Below are positions 23,600-32,523 of a stretch of DNA of 64,000 nucleotides, piece by piece (position 1 is the stretch's first letter; the number at the start of each line of letters is the position of its first letter). The notes below the pieces were generated by a model. It searched no databases. It was not told where the DNA came from and worked only from the letters and a program-made list of their open reading frames with translations. The stretch is taken from the NCBI RefSeq assembly GCF_002920615.1, contig NZ_PQSU01000019.1, positions 1 to 64,000 of the forward strand, in the 5' to 3' direction. The position numbers and the translations under genes are program-made. This DNA comes from Streptomyces sp. Ru62 (GTDB lineage: Bacteria; Actinomycetota; Actinomycetes; Streptomycetales; Streptomycetaceae).

Positions 23600-25528
23600 C
23601 TAGTCGCGCGCGGGCTCCACCGAGTCCACGGCACCCGCCGTACGGTCGAACCGCCCGTCCAGCTTGGAGACGAGCCCCGTGACCTGGCGGGCGATGTCGG
23701 GCGCGGTCAGCCCGATCTCGGCCATGACCTCGGCGCGGGAGGCGTGGTCGAGGAACCGCGGCGGGATGCCGAAGTCGCGCAGCGGCACGTCCACGCCCGC
23801 GTCCCTGAGGGCCTGGGCGACGGCGGAGCCGACACCGCCGACGCGGCTGTTGTCCTCGACGGTGACGACGACCCGGTGCCGTTCGGCCAGCGGGGCCATG
23901 GCCTCGTCGACCGGCTTGACCCAGCGGGGGTCGACCACGGTGGTGGAGATGCCCTGCTTGTTCAGCGACTCCGCGATCTCCAGGCACATCGGGGCGAGCG
24001 CGCCGACGGAGACCAGCAGCACGTCCGGCCGGTCGGTGCCCGGCTCCCGGAGCACGTCCATGCCCCCGATCCGGCCCACGGCGGGTACGGCGGGGCCGAC
24101 GGCGCCCTTGGAGAAGCGCACCACGGTCGGCGCGTCCTCGACGGCGACGGCCTCGCGCAGCTGGGCCCGCACCTGGTCGGCGTCGCGCGGCGCGGCGAGC
24201 CGCAGCCCCGGCACCACCTGGAGGATCGACATGTCCCACATGCCGTTGTGCGAGGCGCCGTCGGTGCCGGTGACGCCGGCCCGGTCGAGCACGAAGGTGA
24301 CGCCGCACTTGTGCAGGGCCACGTCCATGAGGACCTGGTCGAAGGCGCGGTTGAGGAAGGTGGCGTACACGGCGAAGACCGGGTGGAGCCCGGCGTACGC
24401 GAGGCCCGCGGCGGAGACGGCGCCGTGCTGCTCGGCGATCCCGACGTCGTACACCCGCTCGGGGAAACGCTTGGCGAACTTGTCGAGACCCACGGGCTGG
24501 AGCATGGCCGCCGTGATGGCGACGACGTCCTCGCGCTCCTCGCCGAGCTTGACCATCTCCTCGCCGAAGACCGAGGTCCAGTCGGCGCCGGAGGACGCGA
24601 TCGGCAGCCCGGTGTCGGGGTGGATCTTGCCGACGGCGTGGAACCGGTCGGCCTCGTCCTGAAGGGCGGGCTGGTAGCCGCGGCCCTTCTCGGTCAGGCA
24701 GTGCACGATGACCGGCCCGCCGAACCGCTTGGCCCGGGCCAGCGCCGACTCCAGCGCCTCGATGTCGTGGCCGTCGATCGGGCCGACGTACTTCAGGCCG
24801 AGGTCCTCGAACATGCCCTGGGGGGCGATGAAGTCCTTCAGCCCCTTCTTGGCGCCGTGCAGGGTCTCGTACAGCGGTTTGCCGACGACCGGGGTGCGGT
24901 CGAGGATGTCCTTCGTCCGCGCCAGGAAGCGTTCGTAGCCGTCGGTGGTGCGCAGGGTGGCCAGGTGGTTGGCGAGGCCGCCGATGGTGGGGGCGTAGGA
25001 GCGCTCGTTGTCGTTGACGACGATGACCAGCGGCCGGTCCTTGGCCTCGGCGATGTTGTTGAGCGCCTCCCAGGCCATACCGCCTGTCAGGGCCCCGTCA
25101 CCGATGACGGCGACGACATGGCTGTCCCGCCGGCGCAGCTGGTTGGCCTTGGCGATGCCGTCGGCCCAGCCGAGCACGGTGGAGGCGTGGCTGTTCTCGA
25201 TGACGTCGTGCTCGGACTCGGCCTGCGAGGGGTAGCCCGACAGGCCGCCCTTCATCTTCAGCCGGGAGAAGTCCTGCCGGCCGGTGAGCAGCTTGTGCAC
25301 GTAGGACTGGTGGCCGGTGTCCCACAGCACCTTGTCCTTCGGGGACTCGAACACCCGGTGCAGGGCGATGGTCAGCTCCACCACACCGAGGTTGGGGCCC
25401 AGGTGCCCGCCGGTCTTGGAGACCTCCTGGACGAGGAAGGTCCGGATCTCCTCCGCCAGCTGGTCCAGCTCCTCCAGGCTGAGCCGGTCCAGATCGCGCG
25501 GTCCCCTGATGCGGGTCAGCAGCGGCAC
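23600..25528 (-). CDS. dxs: 1-deoxy-D-xylulose-5-phosphate synthase
   Basis: 642 residues, standard length. Condenses pyruvate and glyceraldehyde 3-phosphate to DXP, the entry step of the MEP isoprenoid pathway. Thiamine-diphosphate motif 'GDGALTGGMAWEALNNIAEA' at about 150; 'SYVHKLLTGRQDF' and 'SGYPSQAESEHDVIENSHAS' near the N-terminus line the active site. 'FVLDRAGVTGTDGASHNG' belongs to the pyrimidine-binding domain, followed by the C-terminal transketolase domain. The start is the GTG at 25528 behind AAGGAGG with 5-base spacing. Streptomyces genomes can carry more than one dxs; copy number cannot be judged here. Confidence 0.94.
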   Translation of the reverse strand: MPLLTRIRGPRDLDRLSLEELDQLAEEIRTFLVQEVSKTGGHLGPNLGVVELTIALHRVFESPKDKVLWDTGHQSYVHKLLTGRQDFSRLKMKGGLSGYPSQAESEHDVIENSHASTVLGWADGIAKANQLRRRDSHVVAVIGDGALTGGMAWEALNNIAEAKDRPLVIVVNDNERSYAPTIGGLANHLATLRTTDGYERFLARTKDILDRTPVVGKPLYETLHGAKKGLKDFIAPQGMFEDLGLKYVGPIDGHDIEALESALARAKRFGGPVIVHCLTEKGRGYQPALQDEADRFHAVGKIHPDTGLPIASSGADWTSVFGEEMVKLGEEREDVVAITAAMLQPVGLDKFAKRFPERVYDVGIAEQHGAVSAAGLAYAGLHPVFAVYATFLNRAFDQVLMDVALHKCGVTFVLDRAGVTGTDGASHNGMWDMSILQVVPGLRLAAPRDADQVRAQLREAVAVEDAPTVVRFSKGAVGPAVPAVGRIGGMDVLREPGTDRPDVLLVSVGALAPMCLEIAESLNKQGISTTVVDPRWVKPVDEAMAPLAERHRVVVTVEDNSRVGGVGSAVAQALRDAGVDVPLRDFGIPPRFLDHASRAEVMAEIGLTAPDIARQVTGLVSKLDGRFDRTAGAVDSVEPARD

Positions 25529-25662
25529 CCGTGCCTCCTTGCAGTAGAGCTGATCGAGCTGTTGCCGGGCTTGGACGAGTCTAGTGTTCCGTCCGTACGC
25601 CCGATGGCCGGGCGGGGGGTCATGACTCACGCGAACGGCTGTACCCGCGCGACCGGCCCGGA

Positions 25663-25706
25663 CACGCCCTTGCCCGGCACCGTGGACGGTGCCGGGCAAG
25701 GGCGTG
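25663..25706 (-). terminator. Terminator of xylFGH
   Basis: Perfect 21-bp inverted repeat (25663-25683 with 25686-25706) just after the xylH stop codon on the minus strand and upstream of dxs; the apical pairs would open to form the loop. Confidence 0.87.
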
Positions 25707-25721
25707 GTGCGTCGGGCGCGC

Positions 25722-27002
25722 TCAGGCGCGGCCGGCCGACTTCTGGGTCTTGCGGGTGATCGAGTCGATGACGACCGTGGCGAGCAGCACACCACCGGTG
25801 ATCATGTACTGGATCGGGGTGGCGATGCCCTGGAGGGCGAGGCCGTACTGGATCGACGTGATCACGAGGACACCGAGCAGCGCGTTCCAGGTGCGGCCCC
25901 GGCCGCCGAAGAGGCTGGTGCCGCCGATGACGGCCGCGGCGATGACGTTCATCAGCAGGTCGCCGGAGCCGGCGCTCTGGTTGGCGGCAGCGATCTTGGA
26001 GGCCCAGAACAGGCCGCCGACCGAGGCGAAGAAGCCCGCGATGGCGAAGACCGAGACGCGCACCAGGGTGACGTTGATACCGGCGCGGCGGGACGCCTCC
26101 ACGCTGCCGCCGAGCGCGAAGACCTTGCGGCCGTAGGCGGTGCGGCGCAGCACGAAGTCGCTGCCGACCAGGACGACCGCGAAGAGCAGCACCGCGAGCG
26201 GCAGGCCCTTGTACTGGTTGAACATGACCGCGACGGCGAACGCGGCGACCGCGAGCAGCACGGTGCGCAGGATGATGTCGCTGAGCGGGCGGGACGGGAT
26301 GCCCGCGAGCGCGCGGCGGCGGTTGCCGAGGAAGGCCGACAGGAAGTATCCGGCGACCGCGACGAAGGCCAGGAGGTAGGCGGCGGCCACGTCCGAGAAG
26401 TAGTACGTGGTGAGCTTGCCGACCACGCCGTCGCCGTCGAGGTTGATCGTGCCGTTCGAGCCCAGGATCTGGAGCATGAAGCCGTTCCAGAACAGCAGAC
26501 CGGCCAGGGTCACCGCGAAGGCGGGCGCGCCGATCCGGGCGAAGAAGAAGCCGTGCAGGGCACCGATGACCGCACCGGCGGCGAGGGCGGCGAGGACGGC
26601 GAGCCACTCGTTGACGCCGTGCGTGACGCTCATCACGGCGGTGATCGCCGAGGAGACACCGGAGACGGAGCCGACGGATAGGTCGATCTCGCCGAGCAGC
26701 AGCACGAAGATGATGCCGACCGACATCATGCCGGTGGCCACCATGGCGACGAAGATGTTGTTGAGGTTCTCCGCGCCGAGGAAGGCGGAGTTCAGGCTCT
26801 GGAAGATCGCGCAGATGACGATGAGGCCGACCACGACCGGCAGGGCGCCGAGGTCGCCGGCGCGCATCTTGCGCTTGAACTCGGTGACGTAGCCCGCGAA
26901 GCCCTGTTCGCGCACGAGCAGGCGTGGGTCGACGGCGGGGGCGGCGTCGGCCGCGACGGCGGGCGCGTCGACGGGCTCGGCCTGGGTCTTGTCGATGCTC
27001 AC
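25722..27002 (-). CDS. xylH: Xylose-type ABC transporter permease
   Basis: 426 residues. Membrane subunit of a CUT2-family sugar importer. An Ala/Asp-rich cytoplasmic N-terminus (about 50 residues) is followed by eight to ten helices; 'LLLGEIDLSVGSVSG' is the CUT2 permease signature, and 'ASRRAGINVTLVRV' is the cytoplasmic loop that contacts the ATPase. The GTG start overlaps the xylG stop by 4 bp (GTGA), so coupling is tight. Operon order xylF-xylG-xylH matches the xylose system repressed by Rok7B7 in S. coelicolor. Substrate assignment rests on that synteny and on the binding protein. Confidence 0.88.
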   Translation of the reverse strand: MSIDKTQAEPVDAPAVAADAAPAVDPRLLVREQGFAGYVTEFKRKMRAGDLGALPVVVGLIVICAIFQSLNSAFLGAENLNNIFVAMVATGMMSVGIIFVLLLGEIDLSVGSVSGVSSAITAVMSVTHGVNEWLAVLAALAAGAVIGALHGFFFARIGAPAFAVTLAGLLFWNGFMLQILGSNGTINLDGDGVVGKLTTYYFSDVAAAYLLAFVAVAGYFLSAFLGNRRRALAGIPSRPLSDIILRTVLLAVAAFAVAVMFNQYKGLPLAVLLFAVVLVGSDFVLRRTAYGRKVFALGGSVEASRRAGINVTLVRVSVFAIAGFFASVGGLFWASKIAAANQSAGSGDLLMNVIAAAVIGGTSLFGGRGRTWNALLGVLVITSIQYGLALQGIATPIQYMITGGVLLATVVIDSITRKTQKSAGRA

Positions 27003-27781
27003 TTCTGAGCCTCCGCGGTGGTGCGCGCCGCACGACGGGTCACGGCGTTGTCCGTGGCGCCGGTGATGGCGGAGATGATCTCTTCCTGCGAGGTCGTCTT
27101 GACCTCGAACACGCCGTTGTTGCGACCGAGCCGCAGGACGGCGACCTTGTCGGCGACGGCCTTCACGTCGGCCATGTTGTGGCTGATGAGGATGACCGCG
27201 AGTCCGCGCTCGCGCAGCCGCTCGACGAGGTCGAGGACCTGGGCGGTCTGCTCGACGCCGAGGGCGGCGGTCGGCTCGTCCAGGATGACCAGCTTGGGCT
27301 CGCCGAGCATGGAGCGGGCGATGGCCACGACCTGGCGCTGACCGCCGGAGAGCGAAGCGATCGGGATGCGGACGCTGGGGATGCGGATGGAGAGCGTCTG
27401 GAGCAGCTCGCGCGAGCGGCGCTCCATCTCGACCTCGTCCAGGACACCGCGCCGCTTGATCTCACGGCCGAGGAACAGGTTGCCGACGACGTCGATGTTG
27501 TCGCACAGGGCGAGGTCCTGGTAGACCGTCGCGATGCCCAGGTTCTGGGCGTCGTGCGGCCGGTTGACCGTGACGGGGTTGCCCTCCCACTCGATGACAC
27601 CGTCATCGATGGGGTGCACACCCGCGATCGTCTTGACAAGGGTGGACTTGCCGGCGCCGTTGTCGCCGACGAGGGCAACCACCTCTCCGGCGTGGACCTC
27701 AAGCTCTACGTCGGTGAGCGCCTGAACGGCACCGAATCGCTTGGAGACCCCGCGCAACGCCAGCACAGGCGTAGCGGACAC
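26999..27781 (-). CDS. xylG: Xylose-type ABC transporter ATP-binding protein
   Basis: 260 residues: a single ABC domain, half the size of the two-domain E. coli XylG, so two copies must pair with the permease. Walker A 'GDNGAGKST', signature 'SLSGGQRQVV', Walker B 'LVILDEPTAA', switch His in 'ISHNMAD'. The start is set at the GTG at 27781: AAGGAG directly abuts an ATG at 27790 but lies at proper distance (9 bases) from this GTG. The gene is separated from xylF by 206 bp containing a stable hairpin, which may lower expression relative to the binding protein. Confidence 0.87.
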   Translation of the reverse strand: MSATPVLALRGVSKRFGAVQALTDVELEVHAGEVVALVGDNGAGKSTLVKTIAGVHPIDDGVIEWEGNPVTVNRPHDAQNLGIATVYQDLALCDNIDVVGNLFLGREIKRRGVLDEVEMERRSRELLQTLSIRIPSVRIPIASLSGGQRQVVAIARSMLGEPKLVILDEPTAALGVEQTAQVLDLVERLRERGLAVILISHNMADVKAVADKVAVLRLGRNNGVFEVKTTSQEEIISAITGATDNAVTRRAARTTAEAQK

Positions 27782-27854
27782 GTGAACCATCTCCTTCGCC
27801 GCCCGAGCCTGACCCCGGCGGGAGGTTGAACATGAAGAGTGAGGGGCGTTCCGT

Positions 27855-27902
27855 CCGGCGCCCCGCCGTTGTGCTGCGGGGCTGTCGGCGGCGGGGCGCC
27901 GG
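27855..27902 (-). promoter_or_regulatory. Hairpin between xylF and xylG
   Basis: Perfect 14-bp stem (27855-27868 with 27889-27902) and a 20-base loop, inside the operon. Such hairpins after a binding-protein gene commonly protect its mRNA 3' end or attenuate transcription, giving more binding protein than transporter. No T tract follows. Confidence 0.6.
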
Positions 27903-27987
27903 ACGTGCCGGCACGGGGCGCGCGGACAGTGGGCGCGCGCCTCCCGTGCAGGCCGGTGGGACCGCCGCCGAGGCGGCCCCTGGGGTG

Positions 27988-29109
27988 TCAGCTCAGGCCG
28001 AGCTTGTCGCAGGCGGCCTTGTACTTGGCCGTGCAGATCTCGTTGACCGTGTAGTAACCCTGCTTGATGACCGTGTCCTTGATGTTGTCCTTCGTCAGCG
28101 AGACTACCGGGACGATGACGGACGGAATGCCCTTCTCGGTACCGCTGTCGACGGTGGTGGTGCCGAGCGAGCTGTCGACCTTGCCGGTCTTGGCGATCGA
28201 GACGGCCATCTTGGCGACGGTCTCGGCCTCCTGCGGGTACGACTTGAAGACGCTCATGTACTGCTCGCCCGTCACGATGCGCTGCACGCCCGCGAGCTCG
28301 GCGTCCTGGCCGGTGACCGGGGGAAGCTTCTTGAGGCCCGCGCCCTTGAGCGCGGTGATGACGCCGCCCGCCATGCCGTCGTTGGCGGAGTAGACGCCGA
28401 TGATCTTGTCCTTGCCGAGGGCGGAAATGGCGCCCTCCATGTTGGCGTTGGCGTTCTCCGGCTTCCACTCCTTGGTGTCGTACTCCTTGCCGACGTTCAC
28501 CTTGCCGTCGAGGACGTCGTGCGCGCCCTTCTTGAACTGCGCGGCGTTCGGGTCGGTCACGGAGCCGTTCATCATGACGATCTTGCCGGACTTGGCCTTG
28601 CCGCCCAGGGCCTTCAGCAGGGCCTCACCCTGCGTCTTGCCGACCTCGACGTTGTCGAACGAGGTGTAGGCGGAGATGGGGCCCTCGGCGAGGCGGTCGT
28701 AGGCGACGACCGGGATGCCCGCCTCCTTGGCCTTCTTGACGCCCTGCGCGACCGCCTTGTAGTCGACCGCGTCCAGGATCAGCACGTCGACCTTCTTGGT
28801 GATCATCGTGTCGATCTGCTGCGACTGGAGGGTCGCGTCCTGCTTGGCGTTGAGGTAGTCGACCTTGCCCTTGCCGTTGGTCAGATCCTTGATCTGCTTC
28901 TCGATGATGGGCTTGTCGAACTTCTCGTAGCGGGCGGTCTGGTTCTCCGGCAGGAGCAGACCGACGGTGATGTCGTCACCCTTGTGGGTGGTCGTCTTCC
29001 CGCTGTCACCGTTGCCGCCGGACTCCTTCGCGCTGCCGCAGGCGGCGAGCGAGACGGTCATTGCGGTGGCACAGAAAGCAAAGGCAGCACGACGCATGCG
29101 CTTGTTCAC
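27988..29109 (-). CDS. xylF: Xylose-type sugar-binding lipoprotein
   Basis: 373 residues. Signal peptide with lipobox LAAC (Cys about residue 24). The mature protein is a periplasmic-binding type I (ribose/xylose) fold: 'ITVGLLLPENQTARYEKFDKP', 'DVLILDAVDYKAVAQGVKKA', 'IPVVAYDRLAEGPISAYTSF' and 'IIGVYSANDGMAGGVITALKG' match D-xylose-binding proteins. GTG start at 29109 with GGGAGG 8 bases upstream. It delivers sugar to XylGH. The upstream gap to rok7B7 holds a match to the Rok7B7 operator motif and a separate palindrome. Confidence 0.9.
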   Translation of the reverse strand: MNKRMRRAAFAFCATAMTVSLAACGSAKESGGNGDSGKTTTHKGDDITVGLLLPENQTARYEKFDKPIIEKQIKDLTNGKGKVDYLNAKQDATLQSQQIDTMITKKVDVLILDAVDYKAVAQGVKKAKEAGIPVVAYDRLAEGPISAYTSFDNVEVGKTQGEALLKALGGKAKSGKIVMMNGSVTDPNAAQFKKGAHDVLDGKVNVGKEYDTKEWKPENANANMEGAISALGKDKIIGVYSANDGMAGGVITALKGAGLKKLPPVTGQDAELAGVQRIVTGEQYMSVFKSYPQEAETVAKMAVSIAKTGKVDSSLGTTTVDSGTEKGIPSVIVPVVSLTKDNIKDTVIKQGYYTVNEICTAKYKAACDKLGLS

Positions 29110-29183
29110 TCTTCAAACCTCCCTGACGAGGCCGCGTCGTTGCGGCCGAGGTGGCTGGAAGTCAACTCGGCCACACGTGCGAC

Positions 29184-29196
29184 GTCAAGAAGTAAA
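29184..29196 (-). promoter_or_regulatory. Candidate Rok7B7 operator before xylF
   Basis: Minus-strand TTTACTTCTTGAC agrees at all 13 positions with the degenerate Rok7B7 motif TTKAMKHSTTSAV that I recall from S. coelicolor work. It lies 75 bp upstream of the xylF start and 34 bp after the rok7B7 stop codon. The motif is degenerate, so chance matches occur; position and context strengthen this one. Confidence 0.55.
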
Positions 29197-29206
29197 TCCT
29201 TAACGA

Positions 29207-29224
29207 GATGGCAACGGTGCCATC
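29207..29224. promoter_or_regulatory. Palindrome GATGGCA-N4-TGCCATC
   Basis: Perfect 7-bp arms with a 4-base centre, 7 bp downstream of the rok7B7 stop codon and about 100 bp upstream of xylF. It could be a second operator for xylF or a weak terminator; the size and symmetry favour protein binding. Confidence 0.4.
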
Positions 29225-29230
29225 CGTTCT

Positions 29231-30430
29231 CTAAGTGAAGGCGGGCGCCGCCACGGGCAGCGCACCCTCCAAAAGGGTCGAATCGCCCATCTCGCTGAGG
29301 GCGAGGGCGAGCGCTCCGAGCACCTCCGCGCGGCCACCAAGTGCCCCCGGAAGAACGGACAGTTGGCGCGCCGCGCTGGGAATGGCGTAGCGGCCGACGG
29401 ACTCCCTGATCGGCCCGAGCACCAGCTCACCGGCCTCGGCGAGATCACCGCCGAGGACCACCCTGCTCGGGTTCAGCAGATTGCAGAGATTGGCCACTCC
29501 ACTTCCGATGTGGCGGCCGACGTCGGCGATCACCCGACGACAGCCCGGGTCACCGTCCCTGGCCAGCCGTACGACGCCCTCCATCGTCAGGCTGGAGCCG
29601 TGGCTGGGCTGGAGCAGCGGGAGCACATAGCGCGCCGACGCGAACGTCTCCAGGCAGCCGCGGTTCCCGCAGCGGCAGACCGGGCCGGATTCATCGAGTG
29701 TAATATGCCCGATTTCGCCCGCAGTGCCGCCGGGGCCGCGATAGATCTTCCCGTCGATCACCAGACCGGCGCCGACACCGCTCGCGACCTTGATGTAGGC
29801 CAGGTCCCGGACGCCCTTGCCACTGCCCCAGACCAGCTCGCCCAGGGCGCCGAGGTTGGCGTCGTTGTCCACGTGGACCGGCACGCCGAGCCGTTCGCGC
29901 AGCTCCTCGGCGGGCTTGGTGCCGCCCCAGCCGGGCAGGATCGCGGTCGAGCCGAGCGTGCCCGACTCCACGTCGATGGGACCCGGCACGCCGAGCCCCA
30001 CGCCGGCCACCTTGGCCCGGTCCACGCCGGTCGCCGCGATCAGCCGGTTGACCAGCTGTTCCGCCCGGTCGAAGCCCTGGTCGGCGGAGGCGTCGACGTC
30101 CAGCGGTTCGGCCTCCTCGGCCAGCACCTGGTGGGCGAGGTTACCGACCGCGACCCGTAGGTGGGTGTGCCCGAAGTCGACCCCGATCACGATGCCGGCG
30201 TCCCCGCTCAGGCTGACGCTGCGGGCCCGCCGCCCGCCTGCCGAGGTGGGCGTGACCTCGACGGTTCCCCCGTCCTTCAGCTCCCGCACGATGTTGGAGA
30301 CGGTCGCGGCGGACAGCCCGGTCGTCCGCGCGATCTCCGCCTGTGTGAGGGACCCGGCCAGCCGTACGGCCCGGACCACCCGCTCCAGGTTGGCTCGGTG
30401 CAGTGATGACTGCGACCCTGGAGTCTCCAC
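29231..30430 (-). CDS. rok7B7: ROK-family transcriptional regulator Rok7B7
   Basis: 399 residues from the GTG at 30430, which has GGAGG 5 bases upstream; the frame extends further to 30481 without a ribosome site. N-terminal winged helix-turn-helix (about 15-65; 'GSLTQAEIARTTGLSAATVS'). ROK domain with the sugar/ATP fold motif 'IGVDFGHTHLRVAVGN', 'GLGVPGPIDVESG' and zinc-binding 'CRCGNRGCLETFAS'. Length and sequence match S. coelicolor Rok7B7, which represses xylFGH and affects carbon catabolite control and antibiotic production. Its place between xylF and ngcEFG is conserved there. Effector unknown from sequence. Confidence 0.9.
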   Translation of the reverse strand: METPGSQSSLHRANLERVVRAVRLAGSLTQAEIARTTGLSAATVSNIVRELKDGGTVEVTPTSAGGRRARSVSLSGDAGIVIGVDFGHTHLRVAVGNLAHQVLAEEAEPLDVDASADQGFDRAEQLVNRLIAATGVDRAKVAGVGLGVPGPIDVESGTLGSTAILPGWGGTKPAEELRERLGVPVHVDNDANLGALGELVWGSGKGVRDLAYIKVASGVGAGLVIDGKIYRGPGGTAGEIGHITLDESGPVCRCGNRGCLETFASARYVLPLLQPSHGSSLTMEGVVRLARDGDPGCRRVIADVGRHIGSGVANLCNLLNPSRVVLGGDLAEAGELVLGPIRESVGRYAIPSAARQLSVLPGALGGRAEVLGALALALSEMGDSTLLEGALPVAAPAFT

Positions 30431-30560
30431 GACGACCTCCTGAGCGCGGGGCCGCTTCGGCGGGGCCCCGTGTATGTCCAACTAGTGAACTCTAAGCTGA
30501 GCCGTTCGGGGCGACTCCCGTCAAGAGGTTGAACCGTTTCCGGGTACATGGACACGCCGA

Positions 30561-30593
30561 CGCACACCTCCCCCGAGGAGGGGACGGTGTGCG
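30561..30593 (-). terminator. Probable terminator of ngcEFG
   Basis: Stem of CGCACACC plus TCCCC arms with a single bulge around a short GAGGA loop, 44 bp beyond the ngcG stop codon. On the plus strand it is followed by TTTCC; on the minus strand it sits at the end of the operon. Confidence 0.6.
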
Positions 30594-30636
30594 TTTCCGG
30601 GACGACCGCGGGGCCCGGCCCCGCCGGGTCGAGCCC

Positions 30637-31563
30637 CTATTTGAGCGCCCCCGCGGTCAGTCCCTGCACCACCTGGCGCTGGAAGACGATGTACGCCGCG
30701 AGCACCGGCAGCATCGCCATGACCAGGCCCGCGAAGAGTCCCGACCAGTCGCCCTTGTAGCCCTGGCTGGCCGCCAGCTGGACCAGTCCCTGGGTGAGGA
30801 CCTTCTTGTCGGGGTCGGTGTTGAGCACCGTGGGCAGCATGTACTGGTTCCACTGGCCCAGGAAGTTGAAGATGCCGACGCTGATCAGGCCCGGCTTCGC
30901 CATGGGCAGCATGATCTGGAAGAACGTACGCGAGTGCGAGGCGCCGTCGACGAAGGCCGCCTCCGCCACCGAGGTGGGCAGGGTGCGGAAGAACGCCGTG
31001 AGGAAGAAGACCGTGAACGGCAGCGAGTAGGCGATGTAGACCAGGATGAGGCCGTGGATCGTGTTCAGCAGCCCCATGTTGTTGACCACGTAGAACAGCG
31101 GGACCAGCGCGAGCATGATCGGGAAGCTCATGCCGCCGACGAACAGGTAGTAGACGAAGCGGTTGCCCGGGAAGTCGAAGCGGGCCAGCACGTACGCCGC
31201 CATGGAGCCGAGCACCAGGGTGCCGATCAGTGAGCCGCCGACCACCAGGACGGTGTTCAGGAAGTAGTCGCTCATGTTGGCGTCGGTCCACGCCCGCGCC
31301 CAGTTGTCGAAGTGCAGCCTGTCGGGCAGGGACCAGGGTGAACCGAAGATGGAGCTGTCGTCCTTGAAGGACGTCATCACGGCCCACACCAGCGGCAGGA
31401 CCACCATGATCGCCCAGATGACCAGGATGCCGTGGGAGAAGACGTTGAGGACGTTGCCCTCCCTCTTCCGCCCGGGGGACGGCACGGCCGGCGGCACGTC
31501 CACCTTGGTCACGCCGGCGCCGGGCTCGGCCGGCAGCGGTGCGGGGGTCTCGGTCGTCTTCAT
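30637..31563 (-). CDS. ngcG: Chito-oligosaccharide/GlcNAc ABC permease NgcG
   Basis: 308 residues, six transmembrane helices, CUT1-family (MalG-type) permease. The cytoplasmic EAA loop reads 'EAAFVDGASHSRTFFQIMLP' and contacts the shared ATPase. A Pro-rich cytoplasmic N-terminus of about 35 residues precedes helix 1. It is the last gene of ngcE-ngcF-ngcG, 4 bp after ngcF. No ATPase is encoded in the operon, as for other Streptomyces CUT1 systems that share MsiK. Substrate by homology and synteny: N-acetylglucosamine and chito-oligosaccharides. Confidence 0.85.
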   Translation of the reverse strand: MKTTETPAPLPAEPGAGVTKVDVPPAVPSPGRKREGNVLNVFSHGILVIWAIMVVLPLVWAVMTSFKDDSSIFGSPWSLPDRLHFDNWARAWTDANMSDYFLNTVLVVGGSLIGTLVLGSMAAYVLARFDFPGNRFVYYLFVGGMSFPIMLALVPLFYVVNNMGLLNTIHGLILVYIAYSLPFTVFFLTAFFRTLPTSVAEAAFVDGASHSRTFFQIMLPMAKPGLISVGIFNFLGQWNQYMLPTVLNTDPDKKVLTQGLVQLAASQGYKGDWSGLFAGLVMAMLPVLAAYIVFQRQVVQGLTAGALK

Positions 31564-31567
31564 CGCT

Positions 31568-32494
31568 TCAGTACTCCAGCCGCTCGCGACGGCCCAGCCT
31601 CATCACGATCGCCGCGAACGCGAGCGTGACGACGAGCAGGGCGACGCCGATGGTGGTGGCGTAGGCGGCCTGACCGTCCCGGAACGCCTTCTGGTACACG
31701 TACAGGACCATCACCGTGGTCGAGTAGTCGGGACCGCCCGGTCCGGTCGTCATGATCTGTACGACCGCGAACGACTCGGCGCCGAGGGCGAGGATGCCCA
31801 TGTACACCCAGCCGGACTGCACGGTGTCCCACAGCAGCGGCAGGGTGACGCGGAAGAAGGTGGTGAAGCGGCTGGCGCCGTCCAGCAGCGCCGCCTCGTA
31901 CAGCTCTGCCGGGATCGAGGCCATGCCCGCGGAGAACAGCACCACGAAGAAGCCGACCGTGGACCACACGAGCACCGCCATCACGCACCACAGGGCGAGG
32001 CTCGGATCGCCCAGCCACAGCGGCTGCACGCCGTCGAGGCCGATGCCGCGCAGGAGCGAGTTGATCGCGCCGCTGTCCGGGTTGTAGGCCAAGGCGAACA
32101 GCAGCGCGACGATCGCGATCGACAGCACCTGCGGGAAGAAATAGACGATCTTGTAGAAGGACGAGCCCCGGACCCCGGAGATCACGGGGCCGCCCCTTCT
32201 GCGCCGTCCGCCCACGTTGATCATGAAAGCGAGGAACAGCGCGAGACCGATCGTCACCACCGGCAGCACCAGAGCGAACAGCAGGCTGTGCTGTAGCGAC
32301 TTCCAGAAGATGTCGTCGTCGAGCATCCTCTTGTAGTTGTCGAAGCCGACCATTTCGAATTCGGGGCTGAGGCCCGTCCAGTCCGTGAACGAGTAGTAGA
32401 TGGACTGGATGAACGGCCACACCACGAAGAGCGCGTACAGTCCGAGGGGCAGTGCCAGAAACCCCACGATGAACCGGTACTTGCCGTGCTGCAT
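31568..32494 (-). CDS. ngcF: Chito-oligosaccharide/GlcNAc ABC permease NgcF
   Basis: 308 residues from the ATG at 32494, with GGAG 5 bases upstream; a GTG six bases earlier overlaps that site. Six transmembrane helices, MalF-type CUT1 permease with the EAA loop 'YEAALLDGASRFTTFFRVTL'. 'FIQSIYYSFTDWTGLSPEFEM' near the N-terminus is typical of the family. A basic loop 'GGRRRRGGPVISG' follows helix 2. It pairs with NgcG to form the channel for the sugar delivered by NgcE. Confidence 0.85.
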   Translation of the reverse strand: MQHGKYRFIVGFLALPLGLYALFVVWPFIQSIYYSFTDWTGLSPEFEMVGFDNYKRMLDDDIFWKSLQHSLLFALVLPVVTIGLALFLAFMINVGGRRRRGGPVISGVRGSSFYKIVYFFPQVLSIAIVALLFALAYNPDSGAINSLLRGIGLDGVQPLWLGDPSLALWCVMAVLVWSTVGFFVVLFSAGMASIPAELYEAALLDGASRFTTFFRVTLPLLWDTVQSGWVYMGILALGAESFAVVQIMTTGPGGPDYSTTVMVLYVYQKAFRDGQAAYATTIGVALLVVTLAFAAIVMRLGRRERLEY

Positions 32495-32523
32495 CGCCAC
32501 TCCGGTGCTGTCAGGGTGCTGGA

